From: Paraphoma chrysanthemicola | Taxonomy: Eukaryota; Ascomycota; Dothideomycetes; Pleosporales; Phaeosphaeriaceae | NCBI GenBank assembly: GCA_020744225.1 | Contig: JAGMWG010000018.1 | Span: 434,001 to 498,000 of the forward strand | DNA length: 64,000 nucleotides | Direction: 5' to 3' | Part shown: piece by piece, positions 10,876 through 22,278 of the stretch | Layout: each line of letters begins with the position of its first letter | Position numbering within the stretch: the stretch's first letter is position 1 | Program-made: the position numbers and the translations under genes | The notes under the pieces: generated by a model | Database searches by the model: none | What the model was told of the DNA's origin: nothing | Seen by the model: the letters and a program-made list of their open reading frames with translations, nothing else

Positions 10876-11603
10876 GGTCGTTGTTGTCGATTCAATTCAA
10901 TTTCTTCACAGGTAGATCCAGCTATCGGCTTTCTCGACTTCCTGTACTGTCTTCTTATAGGTCTCATATCTTGGTCTCGAATTGATCAGCATACAAGACA
11001 CCGTAAAATCTGATTTGGATGTGGCAATATCACATCATCGCATGGTTCAACCCAGTCTTGCATACGAAACTATAGTGCCATGCGCAGCATCGAATCGCAT
11101 TCGACGTGTATCATCATCGAACATCACCAGAGCCCGCTTCGCCAGTACTACCTTCATCAACATACGCTCAGGTGTTGCGGGGTTGCGCGAGCGTGATGTG
11201 GGGGTGGGATGGCGTGCTGTATCTTCAGATCCATACAACGGTTCCCAGCAACACGGGCTGGGAATGTAGCGGCTAGAAAAATCGCGTGTTATTTCCGTAC
11301 CCGATGATTGAGAAACATAGAAAATGGATCATGCGTTCTGTCGTTGGTCAGCAGCGACTTCGGAGCGATGTTGGCTTATCGCAATGGTATCATTTTGGCG
11401 CCGATCACCAACTCCTGGACTTTCTGGGCGTGAACTGCGCAACGACCACAACAAGTCTGGGCAGGAACGTCTTTAGATTTCTCTTTCACACATATCATCA
11501 GTCCCATAACGACAATGGCTCTTAAAAGGTGAGACGGGGCGTTTCCTCTGCTCAACTTGCAGCCTTTCACGACATCGTTAGTCGTCAGCCCCTACGCTCA
11601 TAC
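10876..11603. other. Intergenic: TauD promoter side and CorA-like 3' flank
   Basis: No gene supported. Short ORFs only. Confidence 0.55.
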
Positions 11604-13256
11604 TCAGGAGGCAGCTTCCCTCTCGCGTTTGATCTCTCGTTGTGCCTCGAGATCGTCAACTGGTGGGCGAACTTCAGTTGTACCTGTTACAGCTCCATCC
11701 TTCTTCACTTCAACTTCCAGCCTTGCGCCAGTCGGCTTTCTTTTCTTGACATAAGACGTGCTTGCGGCTACAGCACGGCGTACACTGCTCCATGCAGTCC
11801 AGCTGTCAGTCTTTGCCTCTCGCTCGTTGTTGTTCTTCTTGTTCTTAGCTTCTGGCTTAGGCTGCTTCTCAAAGCGCAAGTCGCTGAGCTCGATACCAGT
11901 ATGTTTCATGAGCAGAAAGACTAGCGTGCCCGTCACGAGGACTGTTGTAAGCACGGAGCCGACTTTCGCATCATTAGCGCAAGGAGTTCATTCTAGGTCG
12001 GAATTTTGATGCTTACCCAACATACCAGCCATCTTTCCTCCATGATACACAGGGCCTTCTTTCGCTTCAATCGCGACGATGTTGCCATCTGGAGCCGCAG
12101 AAGTGCCCATCGGGGTCTCTTTGGGCTCAGGTTTCGATATTCGCAGTTTGTCAAAGCCTTGCACGTCGAGTGCAAAGAACGCTGTAAGGAAAGCCAGCGG
12201 CGCAAAGACGATAGTGACTATAGCAAAAGCAAAAGCTGCTAAGCCGAGAAGCACACTGGCGTGTGAATCTTGAACGCTGGCAAAGGTGCGTTTGAGGTTA
12301 AGTAGGTCTTGGACGTTCTTCTCTACTCTGTCTGCGTCGCCTTCGATCTTGAGAATCCGTTGTTCATACTCTTTGAGATTTGTAAGCGCATCATTGAGTA
12401 CCCTCAAGGCATTCTCTAATGCATTTTCGACGAACTCGTTGTCACCGTCCTCCTCGCTATCACTGCCCTCCCTCTTCATGACTTCTAACTCTTGGGTCAA
12501 GTCCTCGCGGAAGGGTGTGATGACTGATGCCTGCTCATTAAGAACATGTTGTACCATCGCGAGCTCGCTCCGGCAGTCCGACAATTGGTGGTGAAACGCT
12601 TCTTCTTTGGCGTATATGATCCGCTTTCGCGGAGTTTCTACCATGTACCTTTTGACTTCAGACAAGATTCGGACTACCTGTCTCTCGAAAAGGTCCAAAA
12701 TAGGTGGCACTTCATCTTCCCTTTCATCCTTTTCATTTGTTTCGTTGTGGCCCGTGTCTGATCCTTCAGCCCCAGCCTTGGTTTTCGCCTGTCCAGATAG
12801 CGTCAACCCATCCATGCCAAACGATTTAACATACCTCGCAATCAAAATGGCCATTGTCGCCTTTCTGGATGCGAAGGGGTATCCATATTCCGGCTCCCAT
12901 ACTTTTCGCTTTTCATCTACCGTGGAGTGTTCCGAAATGGTGAACCCTTCAGCGTCGCGTGGCACACTGTGGGCTGATATTAGGACATCTCGATATTGCC
13001 AGAGCCATAATTGAGGGACTATGATGATCGGTCGCCTCGCAGTATCTTCTGAGTAACTGCTCGATATAACCTGATCCGCGTTTCGCTCCTCGAAATCAGT
13101 GACGGTGAGCCCTGGAAAGTAAGTTTCATCCAGAGTGCGCTCAAAGTGAACAGTGCATTTCGTGGACAACTTTCCAGCTAATCTCGTTAGCATCATATCC
13201 CTCATTGTTTTATATTTCCTTCGGTTACTAGAATGCTGTCCAAGGGTGGTCATCAT
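11604..13256 (-). CDS. CorA-like two-helix membrane protein
   Basis: Two exons, complement(join(11604..11962,12017..13256)), 532 residues if ATG 13256 is used. The fold is that of fungal CorA-like proteins: RTLDETYFPGL...DQV and the conserved PQLWLWQYRDVLISA block near the N-terminus, a long helical region, helix TM1 (about residues 335-363, LLGLAAFAFAIVTIVFAPLA) and TM2 (about 415-432, SVLTTVLVTGTLVFLLM) separated by an unusually long 50-residue loop. The GMN motif of true Mg2+ channels is absent, so ion transport is uncertain. An intron-like acceptor (GCTAACACGCTCAG) sits 12 nt before the ATG, with a GTATGT donor 45 nt upstream preceded by an open frame from about 13480, so coding probably continues upstream toward the ankyrin-like ORF at 13546-14310. 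Confidence 0.8.
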
Positions 13257-13545
13257 TAGGGTTGGAAACTGAGCGTGTTAGCACTGGGAATTTGTGGCCC
13301 TTGTCGTACATACTACAACAACGGTCATGTCTAGCCACTTTTCTGAACAGTACGTCGTTTTCCTATAATTGAGAGACCGATCACCGGAGGCTACATTCGA
13401 AGAATTGAAATTGTTGTAGAAGAGTCCCTCGGCCAAATATTGAGATGACCCGAAACCTCGTATCGCTGCAATGATTGCCTGCTAATATCAGAAGACGATA
13501 GAGCAGCCTCTGGGGTCGTACCAGAATAATCAGACCCTGCAGGTA

Positions 13546-14310
13546 TCAGCGAGTATCTTCCGGAACTTCATCCTCAATAATCACATTGGTGGAAGGCACG
13601 TGGAAGCAATTTGAGATTGCTTCACCTGGCGTCGTTCCTTCCAGCCATGGTGCCCGGTATTGTAACAGGTCATGTATGCAGCAAAAGACCCAACCACGAC
13701 GTTCTTGGCTCCTGTGGAAACCCGTACAGTAGTACGGCTCATTCGAGTCCGTAGCCAGCGTGCTGAGGTCCAAAAAGTCTCGGTCTTCTCGTGAGGTCTC
13801 ATTAAGGTCTATTGAGGCCACAACCTGCTCCGCGGTACTGCCGGTGCCTGAGGTTGCACCATAAGCCAGCATGAGCGCAACAGATCGCCAGAGTGAATGC
13901 TGAATAGCAATGTGGAGCAAAGAACGCTGCTGATCGGGTGTTTCACGGAGTATTGAACGCAGCTTGGCACTGTCCAGCTTTTCTGATCCTGATATGATAT
14001 ACAGAAGCGTCACGTCCTTGGCCCGGCGCCAGGATTTCTTGCCACTTTCCGAACCGTGTGCAAAATTTGTGCCCTGAAGATCAAGGAACCTTCGAAGTTC
14101 CGAATTGGTTGGTAGCCTTTTATCAGATTCCATCTGCGTCTTGAATGTCTTGAATGCCGAGTTGATCTTTACCGACCATGGTTCGTCCCAAAACAGGCAT
14201 CCAATTGCTTCCTCTAGCTCTAGGGAGAGAGTCAGCCGACTAAGGTTAAAACTCAATGTGAGGCATATCAAACCCGGTTCCAGTTTGCATTCCTCATCAG
14301 AAGAAGCCAT
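13546..14310 (-). CDS. Ankyrin-like ORF, possibly the 5' part of the CorA-like gene
   Basis: ORF of 254 residues from ATG at 14310. A single ankyrin-like repeat is visible (QQRSLLHIAIQHSLWRSVAL, then MLAYGA). The rest is unrecognised; YYCTGFHRSQERRGWVFCC is notable for aromatic and Cys content. Fungal proteins with N-terminal ankyrin-type repeats and a C-terminal CorA-like pair of helices are known, and this ORF lies just upstream of such a helix pair on the same strand with open frames between. I could not identify a convincing donor near its 3' end, so I list it separately. Its TGA at 13546 may be intronic. Confidence 0.55.
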   Translation of the reverse strand: MASSDEECKLEPGLICLTLSFNLSRLTLSLELEEAIGCLFWDEPWSVKINSAFKTFKTQMESDKRLPTNSELRRFLDLQGTNFAHGSESGKKSWRRAKDVTLLYIISGSEKLDSAKLRSILRETPDQQRSLLHIAIQHSLWRSVALMLAYGATSGTGSTAEQVVASIDLNETSREDRDFLDLSTLATDSNEPYYCTGFHRSQERRGWVFCCIHDLLQYRAPWLEGTTPGEAISNCFHVPSTNVIIEDEVPEDTR

Positions 14311-15144
14311 GAAGCCTTAGCCAAAGTGGACAGATCTCGAATGGAAGGAGATTCCACCGCTACTTACGCCGTCTCCAGCACCCACCTTATATCCAACCCC
14401 TCTCTCAACCCCAATCTCAGCCTTGTGCAACCCCAGGAGAAGCTGAACTCAACCGCGCAGATCTCCAACCACCCAAAAGCGCCACATCACGCTGTATGGA
14501 CGATCAACGTCATTTGCTGACCAGAGACGCATGATATCGCTTGTCTTCGCCACTACCGGCGCTAGGCGAAGGTCGTGCATGAGAGTGGGCGCTTGCATAT
14601 ACTGTACGTACGTTGCTTACCTCAACCTTGGAAGCAAGAAAGCTGGGCGTATGATAAACAGACATGCATTCATGGGCACGGTGTCAAATCGCCCGACATG
14701 CAAGACTGGTAACTAATGACGGCGATCGTAGATAGTGGGGAAAAGTGTAAGGAAGCAAGACGACACCGGAGCTATCGAGCTCGGAACCTCGTGCGGCCTG
14801 AACCGTGCGGGCCGATCCGAGTGGGTAGCTCAATTTTAGGCAGGTTGAGCCAAATGCCCAAATTTAAACTGTTATAAGAGAAAGCTTTGACAGTATGTAG
14901 CCTTGATTGTTATAGTCCCTCATCTATCTCTGAGAACTCTTATTTTCGGTTTTTGCACCAGCACATGCAAAACTGTGACTCGTTATTTGCGGCAGTGCAC
15001 CATTCAAATCTACCGACCCAAATCGTTGAGATCGGGGCCGATCAACAGTATCTGCGTCGATATCCAGATGATAAGCTAGTATGCCTAATGCTTGTTTGCA
15101 TTCTTTTTCCATGCCTTGAATCGTGATTATACAGCAAGACCACT
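14311..15144. other. Intergenic, no gene seen
   Basis: Upstream of the ankyrin-like ORF and downstream of MKT1. Only short ORFs. Confidence 0.55.
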
Positions 15145-17581
15145 CTATCGTCTCGCTGCCAGCCACTCATTCGTCTCGTTCCACAACTTCTTGCTCGCCT
15201 CGGGTACCGCGCTACCTCCACTCTTGACGCCCTCGTAGATAGCATCCCAGAGCTCGAATGCAGTCTTCAGATCACCCGCAAAATCGACTGATTGTGGGAA
15301 GTATCGGGTTGAAGCCGTCTCAAGCACACGTGCCTTCGTCTGCGGTGAAGTTGGGTCTGCATCGTTGCTGAGCAACTCATCCAAGTAGGACTTGACAGCG
15401 ATGCTGAGAGCGCAGTTGTTCGGCAGAAGGAATGGCAGCCTTACTGAGATTAGCTATGATCCGCCAATTCGTCAAGAATACTTACTTCATAGCGACCACA
15501 GATAGGTCAACCGCCAGCCTGTTGCAGCATCCATGCAAGAACATGTGAGTCGCTGCGACTTCTACCAAATCACGGAGTGTTTGTCGCACAATGTTAACGA
15601 TGGAGTTGTACCCTAGCAAGTGCTGGCTCAAAGGACCCGTGAAACCGATTGGACGGTGGCGCAGCTCACCAAGACCAGCAACGCGCGACACCAGCATGTT
15701 AAACTGTTGATCCTTTGCTTTAGAGCTGTTAGCGGTGCTTCAATCAGAAATGACAAGGACGTACCACTGCCGCGCATTGGAGCGCCATTGTATGTCGGAA
15801 ACATGTTGATGTCTGCGTTGAGCGTTCCCAGTCGTAGCAGCTCAACGGCGATGACAGTGGCCTCTTCCAAGTCAGATCTGCCCTTCAGACCAGCAATGGC
15901 AGAGGCAAGCACTTTGCCCCAGGCAGTGAGGTTGTGCTTTGTGTCAACATACTCCCGAAGAGCTAGGAAGCGCCATATCGAATTGTACAGGATCTCATCT
16001 GTCGTAGACAGTGGGTTTGAGAGATCTTTCTTGGTGATGGTCTTAGCTGCGAAGTCATTATTCTGTAACGACAAGACGGCGGAACCAAGATATCCGTGAC
16101 CCTGATCAGAGTTAGCACATGACCTTTATCGTCAAAAGCATAACATGCCTTGTGTTGTGATACGGCATCTGCAAATGTGGCCTCTTTGACATTCCAGCTA
16201 TCAACGATGGTCAATGACTCTGGCGTTCCTACAACCCGAATCTCTTGAGGCGCAGTGCTAGGATCTGAGAACCAGCATCTCAGTTCCAGGTTCTTATGCC
16301 GGTACCAGTTGTGCAGGCTACTCGATAACAGATTGATGGCCGTGGTTCGCAGCGGACTCAGCTTGGAGCTCACCAGGTTCTTGTACTCTGGTGATTCTCC
16401 GCCATCCATAGGGGGAACATCGAAGATGTGGCACGTAGTGCGCCATTGTAGAATGCGCGCATTGATCAGGCCAGTTGACAGGTAGTGATAGACCTCATCT
16501 GGTAGCCGCGATTGGAGGTAGTTCACCGCGTCGTTTGGTAATCTGCTGGTGTCTAGTGGCTCGATCTTGCCCTCCAAGGTGTAGATCGGGTGGTTTCGTA
16601 CGGCTGATCGTGCCTTTTGGTATCGCTCGACGTATTGCATCGCCTTGAATCGCGGGTCGTCATGATTGTTGACAACGACCGAGTAGCCCGTCTTGCCGTT
16701 GCTCATGATCATCTTGATGGCGCCATGTGGCTTGAGGAGGTCTGTTCGGTTTGGCGAGTTGAGGTTGGGGAGGGTAGGTAGGAATGGTGTGCCAGCCAGT
16801 ATGCATGCATCGACAAAGATGTCTTCGGTGACAGTGCCATTATTGGCAAATCTCTCTAGGTCGCCGATGCACTTTGAGCGCTTAGTCCAGCGGAATTGCT
16901 TCTCCTCAAAGTCCCACGATGTTATGACTCGGTCGCATTCAAACAGGAGGATGTCTGACGAGCCAGAGACTGCCTGGCAGAAGCCAGAGCGCTCGAGATA
17001 AGCCAGCTACGTATTGTCAGTCGCGTGCTTGTGTTACTACGGATGCGTCGTACCTGAGCCCACGCGCTATACGGTGCGACGGTAAAGCGAAGCTCTCTCT
17101 TGGTGAGGATGGATTGAAGCGCGGAGAAGAGGTCTTCTGGAGTCACATATGCTGTCAGTAGTGGTCAGTATAGTAGATGTTTTTATCATGCGACCGCGCT
17201 CTCACTTGACTCGCCAAACTTTGCGACTGAAGCCTCGGCCTGGTGGCTGTCGTACAGGTTCCAGGCGTTCGCATTCACCGCTGCCTCCTCTTGCTTCTGC
17301 CGAAATGGGTCGTCCTGCTTCGTGATATCCAAGCCGCTGAAAACAAAGCGCGGCTCTATGCCCGCCGCCTTGAATGCGTCCAAATCATCCTCAATATGGT
17401 GTTGGAGAGCAAGCGGGAGGCCTCCGAGGGCAGGAACGAGGGGTTCTTTGGCGCGGGGGTGGTTGAGGATGCGGTTGGCGAGGTAGTCGGCAGCTTCAAT
17501 CCCGACGCGGCATCCTGACAGCTCCTGAAGCTCTGAGAGCTCACCGATGCTGGCGTTCCACTGCTCGAAGTCGCGGATCAT
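15145..17581 (-). CDS. MKT1: MKT1-like post-transcriptional regulator (XPG-type nuclease fold)
   Basis: Six exons, complement(join(15145..15439,15486..15717,15765..16101,16149..17006,17054..17151,17206..17581)), 731 residues. In yeast Mkt1 works with Pbp1 in cytoplasmic post-transcriptional control. Landmarks: MIRDFEQWN start; SGCRVGIEAADYL, EPLVPALGGLPLAL, FSGLDITKQDDPFRQ in the XPG-N region (to about residue 130); YVTPEDL, APYSAWAQLAYLE and SGSSDILLFECDRVIT in the XPG-I region; EDIFVDACILAGTPFLPTLP; then the Mkt1-specific C-terminal half (ITKKDL, EILYNSIWRFLALREYVD, TAWGKVLASAIAGLKGR, FNMLVSRVAGLGELRHRP). Exon 3 to exon 4 needs a GC-AG intron (AAG|GCATGT...GATCAG, 47 nt); the GT alternatives break the frame. 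A longer in-frame ORF to 17743 exists, but family starts fit 17581. Confidence 0.93.
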
Positions 17582-18106
17582 GCTAGGTAAACGTCGCGCG
17601 TGCGAGCTTGTTTGGGTGCTGTCGAATTTGAGTTTGGATCGGCGAAAGAGGTATCGTGACCTTACGTGGTGGGAGGGAGGAGCGCCCAAGGTGGTATGTT
17701 GTGACAGCTCAGAGTCCGTCTGGTATAACAGCGGGGAAATCACGAAAGCGAGGTGAATTCAAGGGTACGCGACCACAAAGCTCCAGCTTGGCGCCCGCAG
17801 CATCCCTGTCAAGGCGCCTTACCGCTTCGAGTCACTAGCGTCAGGTACACCTTCAACTTCACCTGCATCACGACATCAGATCACTGCGTACTACTCCAAA
17901 TCAACTGTAATGGAACCACTATATGTGTGATGTGATATTCCTCTTCAATTCGTTTTCTGGAAATCTCGCCAAGGCAGGTCACTAGGCGTGTAGAGTATGG
18001 AGACTTTGTTCGCCCCGCACATCTTAGTCAATATCTCGTTTAGGCCTTTTCTGTTGCAACTTTCCTCCTTCCCTCGTTGTCTTACCTTTGTATTCATACA
18101 TGTATC
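17582..18106. promoter_or_regulatory. Divergent promoter region between MKT1 and the 2OG-oxygenase gene
   Basis: 525 bp separate the two start codons. Near the right side there is a CT-rich stretch (cctccttccctcgttgtc, about 18064-18081) typical of fungal core promoters or 5' leaders. No other gene seen. Confidence 0.5.
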
Positions 18107-19289
18107 ATGTCTCAGTCCGTGATTCCTGTGATCGACATCTCGAATCCGTCACCTGAAGTCGCGCAGGAAGTCCTCGATGCAGCCTCAACTCACGGATTTT
18201 TGTTCATCAAGAATGATGGCCTAACTATACCACCAAAGGACATTGACGAAATGTTCAAGCTTGTAAGCCATATCACCATATTCCAGAAAGAAACGAGAAG
18301 CTAACAAGTCGAAAGTCCAAAGACTTCTTCGCCTCGCCACTCGAGCACAAGCAAGAATTCGCCATCCATTCCGAGAAAGCAGGCGGCATAAATCGCGGCT
18401 GGGTTTCCATGCAGGGCGAATCTCTGGACCCAGAAGGTCAAAAGGTCAGTTCCAATCACCTTTGAACATATAATTCAGCAATTCAACCTTATTTTCTTGG
18501 ACATACTAACTTCCACCACAGCAAGGCGACCCAAAACAAGCCTTCAACATCTCCCCACCAACCCCTTCATCCCCCCTTCAACCTCTCCCAACCCCTCTTT
18601 CCACCAATTCCGCCCTGATAACCCGCTTCCAAACCTCCTGCCAAACACTCTGCACATCCATACTCTCGCTCCTCAACACCGCTCTCCGGATCCCCGACCC
18701 GAACTACTTCGCCGACAGACACGACCAATCCCGCGGCCCATCTGGCACGATTTTCCGCATGCTGTACTACCCTGCTACGGAATCGAACGGTGCCAATGGA
18801 GAAGAGAGTGTAAGCGTAAGAGCAGGCGCACATTCCGATTACGGCAGTATTACGCTCTTATTCCGACTTCCAGGGCAAGCTGGTCTCGAACTCCTCACCC
18901 AGGACAATACTTGGATACCCGTTCCAGTGGACCCATCGAATCCCTCTAACAACACCTCCTCCACCATCACCACTTCATCCACGCCCCCGATCCTAGTCAA
19001 CATCGGCGACCTACTATGCTTCTGGACCGCCGGGCTTTTACGCAGCACGATTCACCGCGTGACGTTCTCCGGTGGACAGGAGAGATATAGTATGGCGTAC
19101 TTTTGCCATCCGGTTGATGATGCGCGGTTGGAGGCTGTGGATAGTGAGGTTATTAGGGAGTTTGGGGATAAGGGGAGGGATGTGATGGAGGGGCAGAGGA
19201 AGAGGTTGGGATTAGGCGAAGATGAAGGGGTAGTTATTACGGCGAAGGAGCATTTGGAAAGGAGGTTAAGGGTTACGTATGGGATTTGA
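18107..19289 (+). CDS. Isopenicillin-N-synthase-like 2-oxoglutarate/Fe(II) oxygenase
   Basis: Three exons, join(18107..18262,18316..18444,18522..19289), 350 residues. The protein has the DIOX_N start VIPVIDISN with HGFLFIKNDG, then SKDFFASPLEHKQEF, GWVSMQGE, and the double-stranded beta-helix with iron ligands H and D in GAHSDYGSITLLF (about residue 199), the distal H in TIHRVTF and the co-substrate Arg/Ser in ERYSMAYF. Such fungal enzymes oxidise small molecules, often in secondary metabolism, or gibberellin- and flavonoid-like compounds; the substrate is unknown. A Pro/Ser/Thr-rich insert (from PFNISPP to about LPTPLSTN) and a 20-residue Ser/Thr/Asn insert before PPILVNIGDLL are peculiar to this copy. 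It converges with DPB11, 245 bp away, and has no biosynthetic neighbours. Confidence 0.92.
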
Positions 19290-19534
19290 TCCGGTGAGAG
19301 GACAGGGAGATGGGGGATTGGGGTAGGATGGAATGGGATGGGATGGACCTGTGTATGGCTGGGATTCAGCGTGGAAGAAGTGGATACGACTAGAAACAAA
19401 TTTATTCTTCGAGGATGGGGCGTATGCGAAACGCCTTGAAGATGCAAAATACCAACACCGACCATGCACCATGCACGCTATGCAGACATGAAATCCATCC
19501 AACACAATCCTCCACATATACTCTCAAACACCAC

Positions 19535-22278
19535 CTAGAACCCCCTCTCTCTCCGCTTTCGTGACACACGCCCTCCGGCACCCTCACTCGCCACATCCCT
19601 CACAACACCAATCCCTTCTACCCGAATACTCTTCTCTGTAACTCTGCCACCCAACCGCTTGATCATTTGTTCTCTCGCCTTCGCCGCGCCAGGACTATCC
19701 CACCCCAATTCCTGACTCGGCTGATACTCCTGTGCCATTTCGCGGTCATCATCACCATCCAGATTCAGCTGCGCCGAGCTCTCAGCCGTGGAATCATTCG
19801 ATCTCGTTGAGGTGGCACGACCAAGCTGGCGGCGGCCTCTGCGACGCGTAGACGTCTGGTCAGCTGGCGAGGGCAGGGGTTTGCGATTCGCTCGGAGCTG
19901 GGCTAAGATGTCTGAGTAGTCTTTCTCCTCTGGGGCTTCTTGCGGCGGCGGCGGAGCGGGCGGGTCGTTGGCAGCGGGGATTACCGAGTCGTGCGCTGGG
20001 ATCACAGAATCTGGAGACGGTTGCTTGGCGGGTTTGGATTGTCGTTGCTTCGGTGCCGCTCGGATCAGCGACTCGGCCGAGGAGCTACGCGCACGGGAGA
20101 CGGGTTTTGAGTCTAGTGAAGTCGTGGACGGGCGTCTCGGTGAGTTTGCGCTGATATCTTGCAGTGGTAGGGATGCTGAACCGTCAAGTCCTGGTATACC
20201 AACTCCATCATCGTCAAAATTGGAGTGATTAGTAGTGGTGTTTGTGTGGGTCGGCGAGTCTCTTGTTGATTCTGGGGTAGGATCGACTGATAGAGCCAGG
20301 TCTAGAGCACGAGGTTGATGCTTTCCCCTCGGCTTCACAACTTTTCTGACAGCTTGAGCCTTTTTCTGTTGCCGCTCGAAGCTTTCTTCGGTTGACAGCC
20401 GGGCAGTAGGTACCTCTGCGGAAGGCTGCGGGTTCGGCTTCAACCTCGACTTTTGAGGCAGATGCAGCAAAAACGTGTTAAGTTGATACTTCTCGTATGG
20501 TTGCATCTGACCCGTACGCAAACATTCCCACAGCCATGTTGCATGCACTGCGGGAATGCGCTGATTGGTTGCAAATTTCAGCTTCTGCTCATTGGGTCGT
20601 TCTGTGTTGCACACCATGACGGAAGTCTTTGCAGACAATTGTTCATCATAGGTCGCACCTGTATTTGTTAGATCAACACGATGTGAGCGGATTCAATGTC
20701 CGTACCCATGATTGCAACTACCCTTGTCACATGAAGTAGCTCGATGCCGACGAACGCGGTAGAGTTGACTGTAAGATCGGAGAAGCCTGCCGACGTCAGC
20801 GTTAGCGAGCCACGAAAAGTCTGCGAGGGCTGGACTCACCACCAATGCTATGATTATCGAATGGTCTACTCAGAACATCATCTGCGGGGTTCACTAGGCA
20901 TTTTCCGTACAAACATCGCTCGACCCACCAGTTAGTGACCAAGCTCAGAAGCGAACCGGCACGTTCCGGAAGAGACAAAAGATCCACCACGGCGTCATGT
21001 GGGACAACGAGGAAGCCTCGTCTTAGGTCATCGGATGAGAAAGTATTGAGTTCGGGACTACGTGGAACGTTGGCGCCATGATCTTGCAGATGTTGTCGTA
21101 AGATGTGTGTCTGCCGTGCTGTCAGTCGAGTCCAGATCGGTCGCTACCGTTGAGAACAATTACCTTTTCGTCATCGAAGCCATGTGGAAACACAATGCGC
21201 CCTTGAAAAATCCCAACGGCTGTATCAGTACTCGTATGAGCAGGGAGTGGTTGACAGGGGGCGTATGCAGGGTCTGCGTCGGGAGGCGCATCATCTTCAG
21301 GACCCGTATAGTTCTCTGGGCGCGCCGCGGGTGTGTGCTCGCGAGGTGTGTCGTGCTTAGCAATGTCGTCTTCGGTCCAATCATCTCTCTCGTCGTGCGG
21401 TCTTTCTAAGCTTGCTGCAGTAATGCCTGCCCACAACGCTTCACTTTGACTGCCCATCTTTGTACTCGCAGAGCGCCGCAGTTTTCGTCTGAACGGGTTG
21501 AGTGCCTGGCTCGGCTCTTCCTCGCGTACGCGCTTACCGTGGCCAGGCGACAAAGACTGTCGGCGATCCCATGCGCCGTGGCCTCGCTCTTCAATTGGGA
21601 GTCGCGGGTCGAAAAGCGCCTCCTCCAGCACCATGCCTCGCTCCAGACTCTGCTGAAACCACTCTAATGATACGATCTTCATCCTCCAATTGACGGCGTG
21701 CTCGTACTTCTTGCCGGTCGGTGTCGCTGCAATCAGATGCGTGACTGCCTTGGTCAGGTCGCCGTGATACTCCGCCCCATTCGCGTCGACCGTCTCCTGG
21801 ATGTATCGTCGCTGCTCCGCTGTATCTTGTCAGCACTACCACCGCGTTGGGTGGTGGCTTTCGTACGAGTGTCGAACCCAGTCAGACATATCTTCAGGCC
21901 GAAGAACGTAGGCAATCTGTGCTCCGCCTCGAGCGCAGCCACGTCCACGTTGTCGTCGCCCTCCATCCAGACCTCGCGCAGCGCCTCGAGCCATGCTGGC
22001 GAAAGAACCTTGACGTCTTCGCGTGACTTGGCGACGTAGCGGTATTTGGCGCTGTCGGTGCTGCCAACGATGAGATGTGTCACGTCTGATGTGAGGTCGA
22101 GCTTGATGGTCGCGCCCATCTGTGCGCCGATGGTGGCCAGCTGTGTCTATGCGGGGTCAGACATTGATATACGTGAATCGCGCAGCCCACGTACGCGCTG
22201 CTCGGGGGCAATTGAGGTGCAGCACAGAATCGCCCTAGTAAGGGGCAGCTGGCCTGTCCCTATGTTCTGTAAGCGCAT
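19535..22278 (-). CDS. DPB11: DPB11/Rad4(Cut5)/TopBP1-type BRCT scaffold
   Basis: Six exons, complement(join(19535..20658,20706..20786,20840..21110,21164..21819,21867..22146,22195..22278)), 831 residues. Dpb11/Cut5 links CDK-phosphorylated Sld2/Sld3 to origins and recruits Mec1 signalling in the nucleus. Four BRCT units are visible: BRCT1 (about 10-105) with AILCCTSIAPEQR, GATIKLDLTSDVTHLIVG and WLEALREVW; BRCT2 (about 108-205) with GLKICLTGF, GAEYHGDLTKAVTHLIA and SLEWFQQSLERGMVLEE; BRCT3 (about 328-430) with TNWWVERCLYGK; BRCT4 (about 430-520) with DLTVNSTAFVGIE and ATWLWECLRTGQ. The remaining 300 residues are disordered, Ser/Pro-rich and end in basic KRRERGF. The start MRLQNIGTGQLPL follows from the first exon joining in frame through a 48-nt intron. 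Confidence 0.93.
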
